Position numbers and translations under genes: made by a program. DNA of 53,682 bases. Source: Eremomyces bilateralis CBS 781.70 (Eukaryota; Ascomycota; Dothideomycetes; Eremomycetales; Eremomycetaceae). This document shows positions 9,073 through 20,200 of this stretch, piece by piece (position 1 is the stretch's first letter; each line of letters begins with the position of its first letter). Below the pieces are notes generated by a model. That model was given only the letters and a program-made list of their open reading frames with translations. It searched no databases and was not told the origin of the DNA. Location of the stretch: positions 1-53,682 of the forward strand of contig NW_022985086.1 of assembly GCF_010015585.1 (NCBI RefSeq), written 5' to 3'.

Positions 9073-10815
9073 CTACCTGAATTCCAAGTTGAACCGTTCC
9101 TCATCCCCAAGCTCATCACTATCCCAGCCATCCTCCTCGTCGTTTTCGACCATCTCGAGGAAGTGCTGTATCCCTGCCCTCTCTTCATTTCCGAGCTCCT
9201 CTCTGCGCTGGCCTTGTCTGCCTTCCTGTTCCCCATCCCGTGCCCGGTCCTGCCGATCTCCGCCTGCTTGGTTTTCCCCGTTCTGGTTGCCCACTGCCTC
9301 CGCCGCTTCCGCCTCACGCTCCGCGATCTCCACCGCAGCCTCCCACCCTCTCTGTCCCACGAACGCCACCCCTCCATCCGCATTATCCCCCTCTTCCAAG
9401 TCCCACAACCGTTCGAAACACTCCTTCTTCGGATTATTGAAATGCTCATACGGATTCCCCTCATCCAGCCACGAGGAGCAGAGATAGCAGAAATGCGTGC
9501 GACACTGCGGACACGACATGTGGTTGCATCCATGCGTCTTCTGCGTCGGCGACGAACATGTCGGGCACGGCGACGTGTTCTTCCGGATGAAGTCGTACGA
9601 CGCGGATTCCTCTGCGGTGAGCTCGGCGGCTGTGCGCGGCCAGCAGCGCACGAAGTCGCCGTGCCAACCGTTCAGGCAGACGCGGCAGAAGGCAAATGAG
9701 CAGTCCTCACAGATGCAGAGGCGGTCGGCGGAGGGGTCGGCAGCCTTCTCAGTGGGTTTAGTGGTAGGTGAGCCTTCGGCTTCCGTAGTGGGTGAGTCTT
9801 CAGGTTCAGAGTCGGAATCGACGTAGGTGTCAAGAGATGTAGGTTTGGGGTATTTCTTGGAGCGGGCGGCGCCTTGGCACCATTTGCGGGGGCAGTAGAC
9901 GGTGGTTTGGTCGGATTCGAGTTTCTTTTTGTGTTTGAGGTCCACATATCGTTGGACTATGGTGCGGTCGAGGGGGACTTGGAGGAGTTCACCGGGAGGG
10001 ATGGCTCGCAGTTTGAGAGGGGCCGCCCGTCTGTGGGTAATGGCGCCATCGGCTCTTCCACAGGTAGGATCCGGACATTTAACGCTCGCGACATCGCCTT
10101 GGGTGATAGATGCGGTAAAGAAGTCTTGCAGACATGCGCGACAGAAAACGTGGCCGCAGGTGGCTAGGCGATGGCAATTCACCCCTTTCTTGGGTTCGAG
10201 ACAGATGCCGCAACTGAAGGTCTCGCGCTCAAATTTCTTTCTCTTCGTGCTCTTGTCAAAGTCCAAAAGCTGAGGTTTGTACGTCAAGGGTACTTTGAGC
10301 GCCTGCTTTCCGGACACTCCTGTGAACCCATCTTCGACAGCTTGCTGCAGGTAGTCCACGTACGCGAACAGGACGGCCGTATGAGCGTACTCATCCCATA
10401 GTTTCGTGCATTCTTCCTCCAGACTCTCCAGATATGAAGCAGGGAAATAATCGGGTGAAGTTGATAATTTGATGACAGGCGGTGTAGAGGTCGGATATTC
10501 CGACGGAAGAGAGATGTCCAGGGCCAGCGGCGGGAGATATTTGAGATCCTGCCACTCGGGTTGCACAACCTCGGCCGAAGATGGTACAATAGAGCTCGGA
10601 TTATCAATCTTCAAGTCCTCTAATATTTCGTCTAACGAACAAAATGAACTGTGAACAACCTGAGGATGGAAAAGAACGGAGACATGGGGGTTAGGGGCGA
10701 CTAGGAGCTCGAGTGTTGCGTGGAAGAGATCGTTATCATCTCTCGTCAGTTCGGGATAGATTGCGGAAAGAGACTCAAGTTCTTCGGATCGTTCGTCGTC
10801 AGCTGGATCCGCCAT
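9073..10815 (-). CDS. itt1: RWD-RBR E3 ubiquitin ligase (RNF14/Itt1-like)
   Basis: A single exon of 580 aa. Residues 1 to about 165 form an RWD domain starting with the acidic SEELESLSAIYPE. RING1 follows near residue 200 (CGICLEPKKG...CGHVFCRACL), with the IBR Cys/His set after a Ser/Glu-rich linker (LCICEDCSFAFCRVCLNGWH). RING2 reads CPTCSSPTQKTHGCNHMSCP...CYLC. The Cys in GCNHM is the expected catalytic residue that takes ubiquitin from E2 as a thioester. The C-terminal 100 residues are acidic and Gln-rich. RNF14 and yeast Itt1 relatives act on stalled-ribosome factors, including translation termination factors, so a cytosolic role is likely. The start codon is the first in frame and directly precedes the RWD domain. 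The gene is divergent from the dolichyldiphosphatase. Confidence 0.9.
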   Translation of the reverse strand: MADPADDERSEELESLSAIYPELTRDDNDLFHATLELLVAPNPHVSVLFHPQVVHSSFCSLDEILEDLKIDNPSSIVPSSAEVVQPEWQDLKYLPPLALDISLPSEYPTSTPPVIKLSTSPDYFPASYLESLEEECTKLWDEYAHTAVLFAYVDYLQQAVEDGFTGVSGKQALKVPLTYKPQLLDFDKSTKRKKFERETFSCGICLEPKKGVNCHRLATCGHVFCRACLQDFFTASITQGDVASVKCPDPTCGRADGAITHRRAAPLKLRAIPPGELLQVPLDRTIVQRYVDLKHKKKLESDQTTVYCPRKWCQGAARSKKYPKPTSLDTYVDSDSEPEDSPTTEAEGSPTTKPTEKAADPSADRLCICEDCSFAFCRVCLNGWHGDFVRCWPRTAAELTAEESASYDFIRKNTSPCPTCSSPTQKTHGCNHMSCPQCRTHFCYLCSSWLDEGNPYEHFNNPKKECFERLWDLEEGDNADGGVAFVGQRGWEAAVEIAEREAEAAEAVGNQNGENQAGGDRQDRARDGEQEGRQGQRREELGNEERAGIQHFLEMVENDEEDGWDSDELGDEERFNLEFR

Positions 10816-11156
10816 CGCTATGGGTTCAACAAATGAAGTATCAAAACCTTGGGTGCGCTGACTTTAAAGATCATGAGTAGTCGGAGGTGAAGTCGCCACC
10901 CGAGTCGCCGCCGTTCGAGACTCTTCCAAAGTGCATGCAAACTTGATCATTAATGCCAGCGCCAGAGAATAGGACCCCCAGGCTACAGCAAATTTATACC
11001 TCCACGATCTGACCTTCGAGTCAGAATTCCTAGAAGCGGACTCATGTGTTGGAGACCTAAGTGAGGATGCAATCAGACGAGTCATCACTGCGAATAAAAA
11101 AGGTACTCGGTGACTTTGTGAGCTGTGGCTTAGAGAGATCCAACACCGCCGCGCTC

Positions 11157-11185
11157 CACCCCAGTCCGCTTCAGGGACTGTGGTG
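11157..11185. other. Stem-loop, 10 of 11 base pairs, 7-nt loop
   Basis: CACCCCAGTCC pairs with GGACTGTGGTG across a short loop, with one C-T mismatch. It lies about 340 bp upstream of the RBR start and over 1 kb upstream of the dolichyldiphosphatase. It may be part of a transcript leader or a chance palindrome. Confidence 0.35.
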
Positions 11186-11300
11186 AATCGATTTCATCCT
11201 CGAAAATCATGTGAAGGCAAGGTTTATTCCTGAAGGAATATTGTATTTACATGTCATTATCATTGCGACGAGCCCAAATCCTCCCTTGCTGCTCTGGGCG

Positions 11301-11688
11301 ATGATGGGGCTTAGCCTCCGAGGTGCTTATGGTATGAGACTCGTGATGAGAATATCGCCTACTCGAAGAATGCTCCGCCGATATGTCTAAGTCTTGTTTC
11401 TCTGAGTCGGATTCTATCGAACCCTGTCAGAGCCTTTTTTCTTCCCTTTCTTCTTTAATGAACTAGACGCCAGATAGGCTTGTCAGTGCCTATGTCGCGG
11501 CCGAGAGAAGGGCGTTGGCGCGTATCAACGACCTTCGGGCCGGGCGAGTTCATTTGGCTCGCATGGACGGGCTACAACGACCTTCCGATGTGGGACAACG
11601 GTCTGACGTTCTAGGCGTTCGCTCCAGAGGTGACGGTCAGGGCGTTCAAGCTATGAAGACAGCGGAGTTGATAAGGTTGGATCAGTAA
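11301..11688 (+). CDS. Possible small two-exon gene, function unknown
   Basis: The 3' exon (11474-11688) is open for about 70 codons with a helix-like composition: YVAAERRALARINDLRAG, then an Arg/Gly-rich tail ending at TAA. It has no start codon near its beginning. A plausible 5' exon (11301-11331, starting MMGLSL) joins it through a 142-nt GTATGA...CAG intron in the correct phase, giving about 81 aa. I do not recognise the protein. The acceptor sits just after a long pyrimidine tract, which favours real splicing, but the model is speculative. Confidence 0.3.
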
Positions 11689-12234
11689 GGTCACCTAGAC
11701 CTCGATAGGCTGTCTTTAAGAAAACGGAGGAGATCGCGGCTAGGGGTCGTTTGCAGCGAAAGCATCGAAAGAGATATAGGGGATCCCAAGAAAGATTCAA
11801 TAACGAGAGAAGTCGTCTTATAAGAAATGGCAATGATATCTGTTGCCTCACATCCACGGGTGCTCTCAGCGCTGCAAAAGGACCGGTCTCATGCCATTGA
11901 TCGTGCCACACCATATCATAATATTCATATCCGGTCTATTTGACACAGCAATATTTTAATGATCGATGAATCTGTACAATGCTTGAGAGAGGGCCAAAGA
12001 TAGGAATTCGAGAAAGTTACAGAAAACAAGGTACAGTAGTAAAGATGTGACCATCGTCCGTTGGGTTCGAGTCTCAGAACGCTAAAGTACCGCGCTCAAC
12101 CCCTGCAAGATGTCTATAACTCCGTCCAAGTATCCTCATCAATCATCATCTATCCCAATCCGACTTGAAGTTCGCTCTCAACTTCATGCCACGACAATAG
12201 ACAGATTTCGTACCTTTCTAAGCCTTTCTTCGTC

Positions 12235-13060
12235 ATGGAGATCGAGCCAGTAGCCTCCTTTTCTTTGACACACGTCCACTATGTACAGTACCAATCTCCC
12301 CGCTCCATTTCTTTAGTTGCCCACATATTAACAGCTATCCTATAGAATCCTAATGACCGCTTTTCCTACCTCTGCGCCTGGCTCGCTCTTGTCCCGCAAG
12401 GACTCTGCGTCGTATACGCCACCCTAATATGGAGCGCGCGGGAAGCTGAGATCATACTCATGTTTACCGGGCAGTTGGCGTGTGAGGCGTTCAACTGGTG
12501 TTTGAAGCGCTATATCAAGGAAGAGCGGCCAAAGCGTAGGTGATTCTGACGTTCCTATTTGATTTCACCGGGATATATCCAAGCTGAACTGACCTCGGAT
12601 AGAAATGTTTGGCAAAGGCTATGGCATGCCTTCCTCACACGCCCAATTCGTCGGTTTCTTCGCCATCTACCTCGCGCTTTTCCTCCTCGTCCGACACGAC
12701 CCGCGTCCCGAAACTTCTCACGTTCCCACCACTTTCCTCCAACGGCTCCTGCTTTCGATCGTCGCATTCCTCTGCGCTGTAGCTGTGGCGGTCAGCCGGA
12801 TCTACCTGAGCTACCACACGCCGAAGCAGGTGCTCGTCGGGTTCGTCGCGGGCTCCGTTTGCGCCGTCGCATGGTTTCAAGTAACATCGATATTACGAGC
12901 ACGAGGATGGGTCGACTGGGGGTTGCAGCAGCCGATAGCCAGGCTGGCAAGGCTTCGAGACCTCGTTCTCACCGAGGACTTACAAGATGCAGGATGGGGC
13001 CGGTGGGAGGCCAGAAATCGGAAGCCTATGCAAAAGTCCGCAAAGGGAAAAAAGCAGTGA
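12235..13060 (+). CDS. cax4: Dolichyldiphosphatase, PAP2 superfamily (CAX4/CWH8-like)
   Basis: Three exons (12235-12282, 12346-12535, 12603-13060) with in-phase introns give 231 aa, typical of the family. The enzyme hydrolyses dolichyl pyrophosphate to dolichyl phosphate on the lumenal side of the ER, recycling the carrier for N-glycosylation. The PAP2 signature is complete: KRYIKEERP (motif 1, K-x6-RP), GMPSSHAQ (motif 2) and SRIYLSYHTPKQ (motif 3, SR-x5-H). Four or so hydrophobic segments surround these, including YLCAWLALVPQGLCVVYA, FVGFFAIYLALFLLV and LLLSIVAFLCAVAVAV. The C-terminal tail is basic and ends KGKKQ. The gene converges with the Ksp1 kinase across 1.6 kb. Confidence 0.9.
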
Positions 13061-14629
13061 TGTTCCAACTTATAGGTGTCGACCTTTTAACTCGTTGGTT
13101 CTTCATGATGCCATAACGCTATTGAGCCGAGAGCGGGAGTTTGTGAGTATCCTTTCATGTCCAATGAGGGCCGTATTATTCACGGGCACCATTCCAACCC
13201 TAGTCCCTCCTAATATGTGTGATTCTTCCACCTCATTCTTCGTAATATTAGTCCCCCCGGCGCCCCTCGCGTAGTCGAAGCTCCGTTTTTGATGCCCCTT
13301 ATCATTTGCCTCCGGTCGTTAACTACTATCCCTCTTCATGCTTGTTTCATACCGCACTCAATAATCCTCCACAGCCATCTCTATCTTCTGCAAGAGACAG
13401 CTTTTCCAACACGACTCTTTCTTCTTAACTCCCTTTAACCGATATCATGACGACTCTGATTCTAGCAATGAGAGGGAATGTTTCAAGGCGGCGCCCGCTG
13501 AAGCAGGTTCACAGCCAGTGCCGGCAGAGGGTGATAGACGTCCGAGAGAGTGGACGGCCATCGGTTCTCTTGTTAGTACTGACGAGAAATTTAACTATTT
13601 AATAACTGACAAGTCTCTCAAAGGATCAGACATCACGATCCCAAGCCAATATAAGACGGGAGGAGTCCCCCAGAGCTTCAAGCTCCATCGAGACCAGTGA
13701 CGAAAGATCGGTAAACACGAGGCCTTCCACGCCCAAGGTGAACAATGATCAGGACCCCTACCATCAGGACACTTTCGACCAAGGATCCAGCGGAAATAAT
13801 TTCTCCATCAGAGGCGCCGCAGCTGGACGGACTGGATTTGCGAGGCGAAGGGAGATCGGACAATGCCGACGAGATCTTGATCACGTGCCCTAATCCCAAC
13901 TTGATTCCGGTTCGGGGTTCGTGTTATGGCCGTCTGGTCGCCGGGAAACTCACCAGACCTCTCGGACCTCGGGATCTAGCATTATGGTCCCAGGCCTGTG
14001 GCCTAGGACCGTGGCTGGTGGATTGCATGGAGGGTTATCAAGGAGACAGTCATGTGGGAGCTGCGTGTTAGGATAGAAGGGCTAGGAACGAGAGACTGCA
14101 TCAAAATTGAGCAAGTGACTGGTGGAGTTCTGTTTCAGCGTGCAGCTCAGTGAAATTCCTCAAGGCCCGCTTCTCATGCCATGGTCAGGCTACTCCAAGT
14201 GCCAATCTGTATGAGTTCGCGACGTTCATCAGTCAAACCCGTCATACACTCACCTTTCGAAAGCATTTACCACTACGTCGACATCATCGACACCGAACAC
14301 AAGCACGCAAGCCAAACGAACGAATCATGGTGGGTAAATCTGTGCCATTGAATCCATCTCCCTCCGCAGCAGTCAGCCCGGGTACTTAGCATAACCAGCA
14401 TAGGTAATCTATTCTACATGTAAAATAAACCGCCATCACTACCACCACTCCCTATCCTATCCAGTCTGTTGTTCCCCATCCACGAACCAACCAACCTAAC
14501 CCAACCCAATCTACTCGATAAACCCAAGGCACAGATACGAGCTTTGCGCCGTCCATCCATCCAACTCCCCATCCAATCCAACCCGAGAGATAGATAAGAT
14601 AGGTAGCCATGGCGACCGAACCGCGAAAA
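13061..14629. other. Convergent intergenic region, one possible cryptic gene
   Basis: The 1.6-kb gap between two convergent genes holds 3' UTRs and a possible spliced gene at 13365-13893, listed separately. The rest shows no coding signal I trust. Confidence 0.45.
13365..13893 (+). CDS. Possible spliced gene fragment, acidic/Ser-rich protein, unknown
   Basis: Two frames share protein-like, low-complexity character and join in phase across a 52-nt intron (13572-13623; GTTAGT donor, CTGAC branch point, AAG acceptor). Exon A is open from 13365 and reads ...FFLTPFNRYHDDSDSSNERE... with no Met. Exon B continues SPRASSSIETSDERSVNTRP and ends at TAA 13891-13893. A 5' exon with a start codon was not found, so the gene is incomplete here, or this is a relic. 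The function is unknown. Confidence 0.3.
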
Positions 14630-17287
14630 CTACAAGTGCAGAACCCTCAACCGACCCCACGGCTCCTGCAGTCGACTCCGACCCAGGCTCCGCCGCGGCG
14701 TCGACGTCGTCGCCGCTGATCCCACCGCATGCACAGCCTCGGCCTGCACCGCGCAGTGCAAGGCCGACGACGACTGCAGCGCGGTCGCGCGCGATGACTC
14801 GTCTCTGCACACCCACCCGGACGACGACGCGGACAGGCGCGGCGTCGAGGCGCCGGAGCCGTCGGCGGTGGACGTCCCGGGATGCTGATGATCAGCGTCG
14901 AAATGAAAAAGAGGAGATTTAAGGGGGGAAATTGGCGGGGGTTGGAGATCCCCTTCTTTCACCGCACTACCGCTGTTGCGAGCCCAGGAAGTGAGGCCGC
15001 CGAACCCGCTGGCGAGGGAGCTGCCGAAGTTACGCTTGACGCCGAAGTTGAAGAAACTGGATCCAGTACTGTTGCTCGGAGGTGACACGCTGTCGCCCGG
15101 TCCGCCGGATGTGGTGGCCTCCGCCTTACCGTGGTGGTCCGCACTGTCATTGTCATTGCCAATGTGATCCTCGAAAACGGCAGTCTCGGAAACCGGAGTA
15201 TGCTTCCTCCAATCACGACTAATCGCCCACTCCTTCGCCTGCTCCCTCTCGATCCACCCCGGCGTCCTCGGCACCGCCGGCACCTCTTCCTTCTCTTCCG
15301 CACCGGCCGTCGCTCGCCGCCAACTCAATGCCCTCGCCCGCGCCGTAAACCCACCGCTTTCTTTCTCGCGCGGCTCTCGCTTACTCTTAAGCTCGGCGAA
15401 CTTTGACGTCACGCTCTTTGCGCGCTCGCGGACGGGATGCGCGCGGCGGCGATCGCCGAGCTCAGCCCATTTGTCAAGGAGGCCGGACTTGGGTGGGGAG
15501 GCGGGCGTCGGCGGGGAGGCGTAATGATGAGGCACAGGAGTGTGGATCGTTGGCACGCTGCTAGGCTTGGCAGGGGTGGCGCGTGGGGTCGGGAAAGAGG
15601 AGTCAGGGTAGACGGCAAGTTTGGCGTGGTGAGGGGTGGGTGTGACGTTGCAGTCTTCGAAGAAGAAGCCGGTGTGCTCGGAGACAGAGACGTTGTCGGC
15701 GTTGTTGCGGGCGCGGGAGGGGGTGCGGACACGGGCGATGTTGGTGGCGGCCGGGTTGGGGTGTTCCTGAAGGGCAGAAGCACGAGGGGTGTCGCGGCCG
15801 GATGACGGGGAAGAATCGACCAGTTCGTGAGACTTGAGCGCGGTGATGGTCTTGGCTGGGGCGAGCTGCAGGTCCGATGCCGGGAACGGGAGGTGGTCTT
15901 GGCTTTGGTTCTCCTGTTGGTGGTGGATGGCATCGTTGTTCTCGTTCTCGTCATTTTCTTCATCGTACAGATCGGACCAGCTCTTGGAAAAGATCTGCCC
16001 TTTGCCGCCGTAGATGCTCGAGAAGTTGGGTCCGGGTGCTGGTAGTGATCCGGAGATGGGAACCCTCATCGGCCTGCTACGTGCAATGGAGACAGCATTG
16101 GCTTCGGACTGCAGCGAGACACCAAGACCAGAGTCGACGGCGCTGGAAATCGAGGCGCTGTCGGGCTTGACACTGAACCAATCCTCGCTCGTCTCTCCCG
16201 ATCGCTGGGACGTGCCAAAGAGATCCTCCGAGGCATATTCGCTGTCCGGAATGGCACTGAGGCGTCGAACCGGTTGCGGTGGAGACATGGCAAGAGCCTT
16301 GGCCCATGGGAAGGCGCCGTTGGTGACCTGGGGAGACGTGACGGACGGAGTCCGAAGGGGCTCGCGGTTGGCACTGGCAGGAACAGGGGAGGTGACCTCG
16401 TCGGTGCAGAATTCGTCGAACATCTCGTTCTCGGTGGTGAAACTGACGACGCGCTTGAGGGCGGTCTTGACCTTGGCCAAGGAGCGCCTGGCGGGATCGA
16501 GTGCAAGACAATGCATCAGTACCTCGAAGGTGTCTTGTGACATGTTCGGGAACACGTCGAAGAGGTTCTGTCGATCTCCCGCAAAGTCGGCAAAAAGCGG
16601 ATCCGAGATCGTCGGCGTGGCGAATGGGTTCCGAGAGAAAAGGACGTTCAGGAGACAGATACCGATGGCCCAAACGTCGGCTTTGGCGGGATCATAGCCA
16701 CTGGGTGATGGATCGTACTGTTCGGGAGCCATGTATCGATCGCTGCCGACCGCTGCTTCGAAGCTCGGGGAGTCGGACGTTGCCAAACCAAAGTCACCAA
16801 GCTTCATGGAACCGTTCTGGGAAAGGAAAATGTTCTCCGGCTTGATGTCGCGGTGGTAGATATCCTTGTCGTGCATAAACTCGACGGCGCGGATGAGTTC
16901 CAGCATGAATTCGCGGACATGCTCCGTTTCGAGGGGTCCGCGGCCGACGCGAATGGCTTCGTAGAGGTCGCCATTCGTGCAATACTCCAAAACCAAGTAG
17001 GTGTGATTCGTGGTCTCGAACGAGTGTAGGAGATTGACAATGTTGCGGTGGTGACCGATGCGACGATGGATCGCCTGTTCCTCGGAGCGATCATCCACAG
17101 AAATGGCCGAAGGACACGTGATCGCCGCCGATGGCTTCGTGAGACACTTGAGTGCTACGAAGTCACCGGTGAACGTATCCCTGGCTTTGAAGACCATGCC
17201 AAACGAGCCATGGTTGAGAGGTGCGATGGTCCGATATCGTCCATCGAGCAAGACACCCTCCTCGAAATCGTTCCGCATGCAATCCAT
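14630..17287 (-). CDS. ksp1: Ksp1-like serine/threonine protein kinase
   Basis: A single exon of 885 aa. The kinase domain covers about residues 18-290: glycine loop LNHGSFGMVFKA, VALKCL with the catalytic Lys, HRDIKPEN catalytic loop, DFGLA, a GSDRYMAPEQ activation segment and DVWAIGICLLNVLF. The C-terminal 590 residues are disordered, Ser/Pro/Thr-rich and basic, as in fungal Ksp1 kinases. Yeast Ksp1 acts downstream of PKA and TORC1 and restrains autophagy and filamentous growth; transfer of this role is inference. The first in-frame Met directly precedes the domain. A CAG acceptor just upstream (TTTTCTTCTCCAG) suggests a 5'-UTR intron. The last ~75 residues are unusual (Ala/Ser-rich), so the exact C-terminus is less certain than the domain. 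Confidence 0.88.
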   Translation of the reverse strand: MDCMRNDFEEGVLLDGRYRTIAPLNHGSFGMVFKARDTFTGDFVALKCLTKPSAAITCPSAISVDDRSEEQAIHRRIGHHRNIVNLLHSFETTNHTYLVLEYCTNGDLYEAIRVGRGPLETEHVREFMLELIRAVEFMHDKDIYHRDIKPENIFLSQNGSMKLGDFGLATSDSPSFEAAVGSDRYMAPEQYDPSPSGYDPAKADVWAIGICLLNVLFSRNPFATPTISDPLFADFAGDRQNLFDVFPNMSQDTFEVLMHCLALDPARRSLAKVKTALKRVVSFTTENEMFDEFCTDEVTSPVPASANREPLRTPSVTSPQVTNGAFPWAKALAMSPPQPVRRLSAIPDSEYASEDLFGTSQRSGETSEDWFSVKPDSASISSAVDSGLGVSLQSEANAVSIARSRPMRVPISGSLPAPGPNFSSIYGGKGQIFSKSWSDLYDEENDENENNDAIHHQQENQSQDHLPFPASDLQLAPAKTITALKSHELVDSSPSSGRDTPRASALQEHPNPAATNIARVRTPSRARNNADNVSVSEHTGFFFEDCNVTPTPHHAKLAVYPDSSFPTPRATPAKPSSVPTIHTPVPHHYASPPTPASPPKSGLLDKWAELGDRRRAHPVRERAKSVTSKFAELKSKREPREKESGGFTARARALSWRRATAGAEEKEEVPAVPRTPGWIEREQAKEWAISRDWRKHTPVSETAVFEDHIGNDNDSADHHGKAEATTSGGPGDSVSPPSNSTGSSFFNFGVKRNFGSSLASGFGGLTSWARNSGSAVKEGDLQPPPISPLKSPLFHFDADHQHPGTSTADGSGASTPRLSASSSGWVCRDESSRATALQSSSALHCAVQAEAVHAVGSAATTSTPRRSLGRSRLQEPWGRLRVLHL

Positions 17288-20200
17288 GGACTAGTTCTGG
17301 AGAAGAAAACGACGGTGAGTGCCGTAACCGAACACGTCGAAGACGGAGTCAACGACGAATGCTTGGTGACGAGCGAACGGAACGATCAAGAACCACCGGG
17401 AAATTTCCAACCGTCAAAGAACACCAACCGATCGAAACCTCGAAAGAAATGAAGCCCACGGAACGCTGTTATAGTAGCAAACGACAATCTTGCAGAAAGG
17501 CAGATCAAGGCCACCGAGTCTTTTTGAGTCCTTTTCTCCAAAGACAGAAATGTGAAAGGCGGGGGTCGTAACTCGACCAACGGAAGGCAACAGGATAGGA
17601 AAACGCCAGGAATCCAGGTATCAGGTATCGAGACTCGCTCAAGACTGGACAAACTATACAGAGTCGGAAAGAGGAGAGTGGTATATCGCTAATCGTGGTT
17701 CGTGAGAGTGAGATGATCGAGAGGTATTAAACACAAGAAAGAGTAAAGACTGTGGTCGTTCTCATTGGTAACAAGATTAAGTTCGGTATGAATATCGCCC
17801 GGGATATCCACAGGGCCACTTGAACGAGCGGCAGAAGTGAAGAGAAATCGTGAAAGGACAGATCTGGTCGGTCGGGACGGTCGTGCGTAATGGGACAGAG
17901 GAAATGGTCGTGATAAACGTCGGGTGACGCGGGCGTGGCGGTTCGTGAAGGAGCTGGAGCTATCGGACTGAGATCACGATGCCGTGTCCGTTCAATGTTT
18001 CGACGCTGGAGAGCTTGACCGGTGAATCATCAATGGAGGTTACAGCCGGATGAGATCAATAGTGATCTTGGAGTGGTGATAGGATGGATGGTCTGAGCAA
18101 CAATAGGTCGTCCAAATTGATGATGCAATGGGATGCAAGGGACCCGGGAAGAACTGAAACGGACGAGCTAATCGGACAGACGAAGCAACGTCGTCGTCGA
18201 TGGCTTTCGCTTTCGGATCAAAGCAGTCTTCTCATCAATGCGGTTGATCTGATCAGACGATGGATTGCTTGCGTTGCTTGGTCCGGAGATGGTCGTGGCA
18301 CGGAGGAACGAGAGTGATAAGGAGTATAGGTGGCGGATCGGTAGGTAGGTGTGTGTGAAGGTCGGAGGAGAAGGGAAGAGTGGAGGGATATGGTTCAGTC
18401 GTCACAAGCCTTGAGGTTGAGAGCCTTGCTGGGGGGTAGTTGCGTCAGGGAAACGAGGTGGTGGAATGTTGTGGAGGAGGTGACGTTGGAGTCAGGAATG
18501 AAGGAAGCCTTCGAAGCTTAAGCTCTTGACTGGGTCTTCGGCAACGAATTCTAGAACGACGCTGGTCGAGAGGCGTAGAATCTCGTCAGGTGGCAGTGAA
18601 GGCGGAAGTGGTTGCGTGGAAGAGAGAGGCAATTGAGTCAGGAATTAGGTAGCCTGGAAGGAGTGATGACAGCAACCGATAGCAAGAGGCTTCAAGATCA
18701 AGGAGTGGACGACACGAATGCGAATGGATGGGAAGAAGGAACGAAGATAGATGTGAGAGAAATGAGTAGGTAGGTAGGATTATGACATGAGATGTGAAGA
18801 AGAGGGGAGGATGAAGATTAGGAGTAGATACGAGATGGGAGCTTAAGGTGGGTGGTGGGATGAAGATATGGGAGATTGCAGGTGTTTGGAGAGAGTCGAG
18901 ATGGGGGATGGACGATGGAGGGGCGGCAGCGGGAAGAAGACGGTGAAGAGCAACAACACGCAGATTGGGTGAACGCAGCAGGGATTGAGGGGGAGGGAGA
19001 AGGTCAAGAATCGGATGGGAATTGAAAGGCGACACCAGAAGAGGGTGGAAGAGTGAAAGAGTTGAAAAGCAGGGGAGGGCGGAGGGATTCAAGCAGCTTA
19101 GCAACAATGGCTCGAGGGTCCAGTGACTCCAGGTGCAAGATCGCTGCGTTGTGAATGGTGTAAAGAATCAATAATTCGCAACGATGGCGGGCGGTGTAGT
19201 TCGCGGATTAAGGGGGGTTTTAGTGACTCGGCGATTGCGAGAGAAGCTGCTAGAACACACCACCCACTGGAGCGCCGGGAGTCCGGGAGTCGGGGAGTCA
19301 AGTGTTCAATCGAATTCAAGGCGCCCGGCAGCCCAGAAACACCCTCAGCGCACCCAAAACAACGAGCAACAAGGGTGTCTGCAGCTGCCTGCAGTAGCCT
19401 GTATGAAAACCCAGCCAATCACAATGTAATCTTGCCAGTTTGCGCCCCCCCCAACTCCACGAGTCATAGGTAATATACCACATTAAGCATAATGGTGAAA
19501 GAAACATGCTTGTTAACACCATCTAATTGCCACCACCCATTCACGTCAGGTACCGGTATTCCATTACGACAACCTCCCCAGAATTACCGCATTCCCCCAT
19601 TCATTTGCGTACGACGATTTTGGCCGTGCAGTCATCACTGGACCCTCTTTTCAAAAGAACAGATCAGAACGCATCACGGAACTCGGACAAAGAAGCACGT
19701 TGCGGGCTCAAAGACCACATGATCATCACATGGAGCCTTGGGGACCGGTCGGAATTCGGATCGCGAGGAGCCTCAACGGTCATTGCCATGGAAGAATGGC
19801 GAATTGTCCTATGACGCCTCCGCTCTCCATTGTTGTCCCATTCCCTCAATACTCTCAATCCAATCTGCGTTGTCCCATCCACCAACGGTGTTTGGCAACA
19901 TTGTTACACCTCCTCCATATCCTATCTAGCGTTCCTCCGAAAGCGGGAATAACGGCATCAATAATAGTCCGTGCATACTCACACTAACCCTGTTTATCCT
20001 AGTGCTGCCCTCAAATAGCAGGAATAGGGATCTCCCCAAGTCGAAGTCATCCAACCAGCTGACGTCGTGCAATTTCCCGCACCAGCAGCCGCTTCAGTTG
20101 CCTGTTCTCCTCTCTCTAAATAATACACAGCAGACGCAACTATCCAGCACCCCTCGCTCCAATCGTTCGTACAGGTCGTCATGAGGGGTGTCCTGCGACC

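Larger units (their letters stand above)
10816..12234. other. Divergent intergenic region with a weak spliced ORF and a hairpin
   Basis: This 1.4-kb gap separates two divergent genes. It contains an 11-bp-stem hairpin (11157-11185) and a possible small two-exon frame (11301-11688), both listed separately. Elsewhere I see only short frames without protein character. Confidence 0.5.

Noticed and set aside
12060-12090. T-arm-like GGTTCGAGTCTCAG suggesting a tRNA
   Set aside because: The matching 5' acceptor strand and other arms are absent upstream.
18586-19107. 173-codon minus-strand open frame
   Set aside because: Pro/Ser/Leu/His-rich composition from a pyrimidine-rich leader upstream of ksp1; no domain or repeat of a protein family.
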